A stretch of 24,796 bases of DNA, taken from NCBI GenBank assembly GCA_023230285.1, contig JALNXP010000007.1, positions 1 through 24,796 on the forward strand, in the 5' to 3' direction. This DNA is from Bacteroidales bacterium. Its GTDB lineage: Bacteria > Bacteroidota > Bacteroidia > Bacteroidales > BM520. Position 1 is the stretch's first letter; each line of letters begins with the position of its first letter. The notes under the pieces are model-generated. The model was given only the letters and a program-made list of their open reading frames with translations. It searched no databases and had not been told where the DNA came from. Positions 24,168-24,796 of the stretch are shown in pieces. The translations under genes were made by a program, and so were the position numbers.

Positions 24168-24254
24168 CGGAGAAGGGGGGATTCGAACCCCCGGTACCCT
24201 TACGAGTACGACAGTTTAGCAAACTGTTGGTTTCAGCCACTCACCCACCTCTCC
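24168..24254 (-). tRNA. tRNA-Ser (anticodon GCU)
   Basis: On the minus strand the acceptor GGAGAGG (24254-24248) pairs with CTTCTCC (24175-24169), discriminator G at 24168. The anticodon loop TTTGCTAAA gives GCT, reading AGC/AGU. A long variable arm (TCGTACTCGTAAGGGTACC) confirms a class II tRNA, and the T arm is GGGGGTTCGAATCCCCC. CCA is not encoded. Confidence 0.95.
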
Positions 24255-24282
24255 GGTTTTGTCGTGCTAAATTTTAAGTCTG

Positions 24283-24312
24283 CAAAAGTACTACTTTTTT
24301 TTATATTACAAA
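24283..24312 (-). promoter_or_regulatory. Promoter of the tRNA-Ser/tRNA-Pro transcript
   Basis: On the minus strand, -33 TTTG (24312-24309) and -7 TACTTTTG (24290-24283) are 18 nt apart, the best-formed promoter in the window. Transcription would start near 24277, about 20 nt before tRNA-Ser. The remaining gap to the antiporter stop (24313-24397) is AT-rich without a supported feature. Confidence 0.75.
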
Positions 24313-24397
24313 CATTTATTTGAAATTTTTTTTTTCATAATTCTAAATCGTAGATTTATTAGCCTCTTAATATCAGTATAACAAATAATGAATAGAT

Positions 24398-24796
24398 TTA
24401 ATGAGTGAATACAAGCATCGCAATATAAACCAAATATAAAATTATAAACATTAAACCATAGGCACGTCCTAAAACAAGCTTCTTTGCCGCCGTAGTGAAA
24501 ATAAATAATATAGTCGCAATTACACACATCCAAATATAATCAGACCTGAATATGCTCCAGTCCATACTTATTGGAGATACTGTTGATGATATACCGATAA
24601 TTCCAAATATGTTAAATATGTTTGACCCTACTACGTTGCCTATCGCAATATCAGCTTCTTTTTTAAAAGCTGCTATTATTGACGTAATAAGCTCCGGTAA
24701 ACTTGTACCGAAAGCTACTATTGTTACGCCGATAACCCTTTGACTGATGCCTGATTTTAATGCTATGGCTGATGCTCCATCTATCAGATAATCAGC
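24398..24796 (-). CDS. Calcium/sodium antiporter, C-terminal part, cut by window edge
   Basis: 132 C-terminal residues of a cation/Ca2+ exchanger (CaCA family, YrbG-like), read on the minus strand from the window edge to a TAA at 24400-24398. The second alpha repeat is clear: a VTIVAFGTSLPELITS segment, then a GNVVGSNIFNIFGIIG segment. Two hydrophobic segments follow (WMCVIATILFIF and LMFIILYLVYIAMLVF). Full-length members have about 310-330 residues with two such repeats, so the first repeat lies beyond the window. The protein exchanges Na+ (or H+) for Ca2+ across the inner membrane. The open frame has no start codon of its own in the window. An overlapping 75-residue open frame at 24306-24533 is a shadow. 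Confidence 0.9.
   Translation of the reverse strand, partial: ADYLIDGASAIALKSGISQRVIGVTIVAFGTSLPELITSIIAAFKKEADIAIGNVVGSNIFNIFGIIGISSTVSPISMDWSIFRSDYIWMCVIATILFIFTTAAKKLVLGRAYGLMFIILYLVYIAMLVFTH

Noticed and set aside
23959..24323. Open frames on both strands across 23959-24323 (for example 24068-24277 plus and 23959-24240 minus)
   Set aside because: They run over the two tRNA genes and their translations (GFEPATSCSQSRR, GFEPPVPLRV) are the well-known false peptides made by translating tRNA sequence.
24306..24533. 75-residue minus-strand open frame
   Set aside because: It overlaps the antiporter coding frame, whose alpha-repeat motifs are unmistakable; the peptide is Cys-rich and shows no domain.
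1..24796. Mobile elements, CRISPR arrays, toxin-antitoxin or defence genes
   Set aside because: I looked for transposases, integrases, regularly spaced repeats and small paired genes and found none; all long frames belong to housekeeping or unassigned single genes.

Overview
The window is AT-rich bacterial chromosome, and I read it as Bacteroidetes, most likely order Bacteroidales. Several gene starts are preceded by the Bacteroidetes-type promoter (-7 box TAnnTTTG, -33 box TTTG). Shine-Dalgarno motifs are mostly absent, and the gene families are those usual in Bacteroidales (a U32 protein with a Cys-rich tail, a MiaA variant with GTGKDY, a FucP-type sugar MFS, a pyrophosphate-type phosphofructokinase, a very large secreted protein). 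I see no insertion sequence, phage, CRISPR array or restriction/defence island. Gene density is high and no gap reaches 300 bases.

Layout. 1-2693 (+): the 3' part of mtnA (methionine salvage) and a U32-family protein. 2735-4265 (-): a two-gene unit, a cytidylate-kinase-like protein followed by a secreted patatin-like lipase. 4320-6355 (+): a MATE exporter and a tRNA1(Val) m6A37 methyltransferase, 2 nt apart. The MATE gene and the kinase-like gene diverge from about 54 nt carrying two interlocked promoters. 6467-10825 (+): a YqeY-like protein, three tightly coupled glycosyltransferases (likely lipopolysaccharide or other surface glycan) and miaA. 10905-11855 (-): a TPR-like helical protein. 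12052-13799 (+): stand-alone carbamate kinase with its own promoter and a strong terminator, then a cytosolic von Willebrand A protein. 13810-17398 (-): PPi-type phosphofructokinase, polyprenyl diphosphate synthase, sugar MFS transporter. 17486-23962 (-): lpxH, pncB and a 1487-residue secreted protein of unknown function. 24053-24312 (-): tRNA-Ser(GCU) and tRNA-Pro(UGG) with clear promoter and terminator. 24398-24796 (-): 3' end of a Na+/Ca2+ antiporter gene running off the right edge.

How the genes fit together. Most are housekeeping: central carbon and NAD metabolism, isoprenoids, tRNA modification and envelope building (lipid A hydrolase LpxH, glycosyltransferases). The parts least explained by known biology are the 1487-residue secreted protein one base downstream of pncB, the kinase-like/patatin pair and the solitary VWA protein. 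I did not find convincing evidence of a new multi-gene system; these are the best candidates for a second look.
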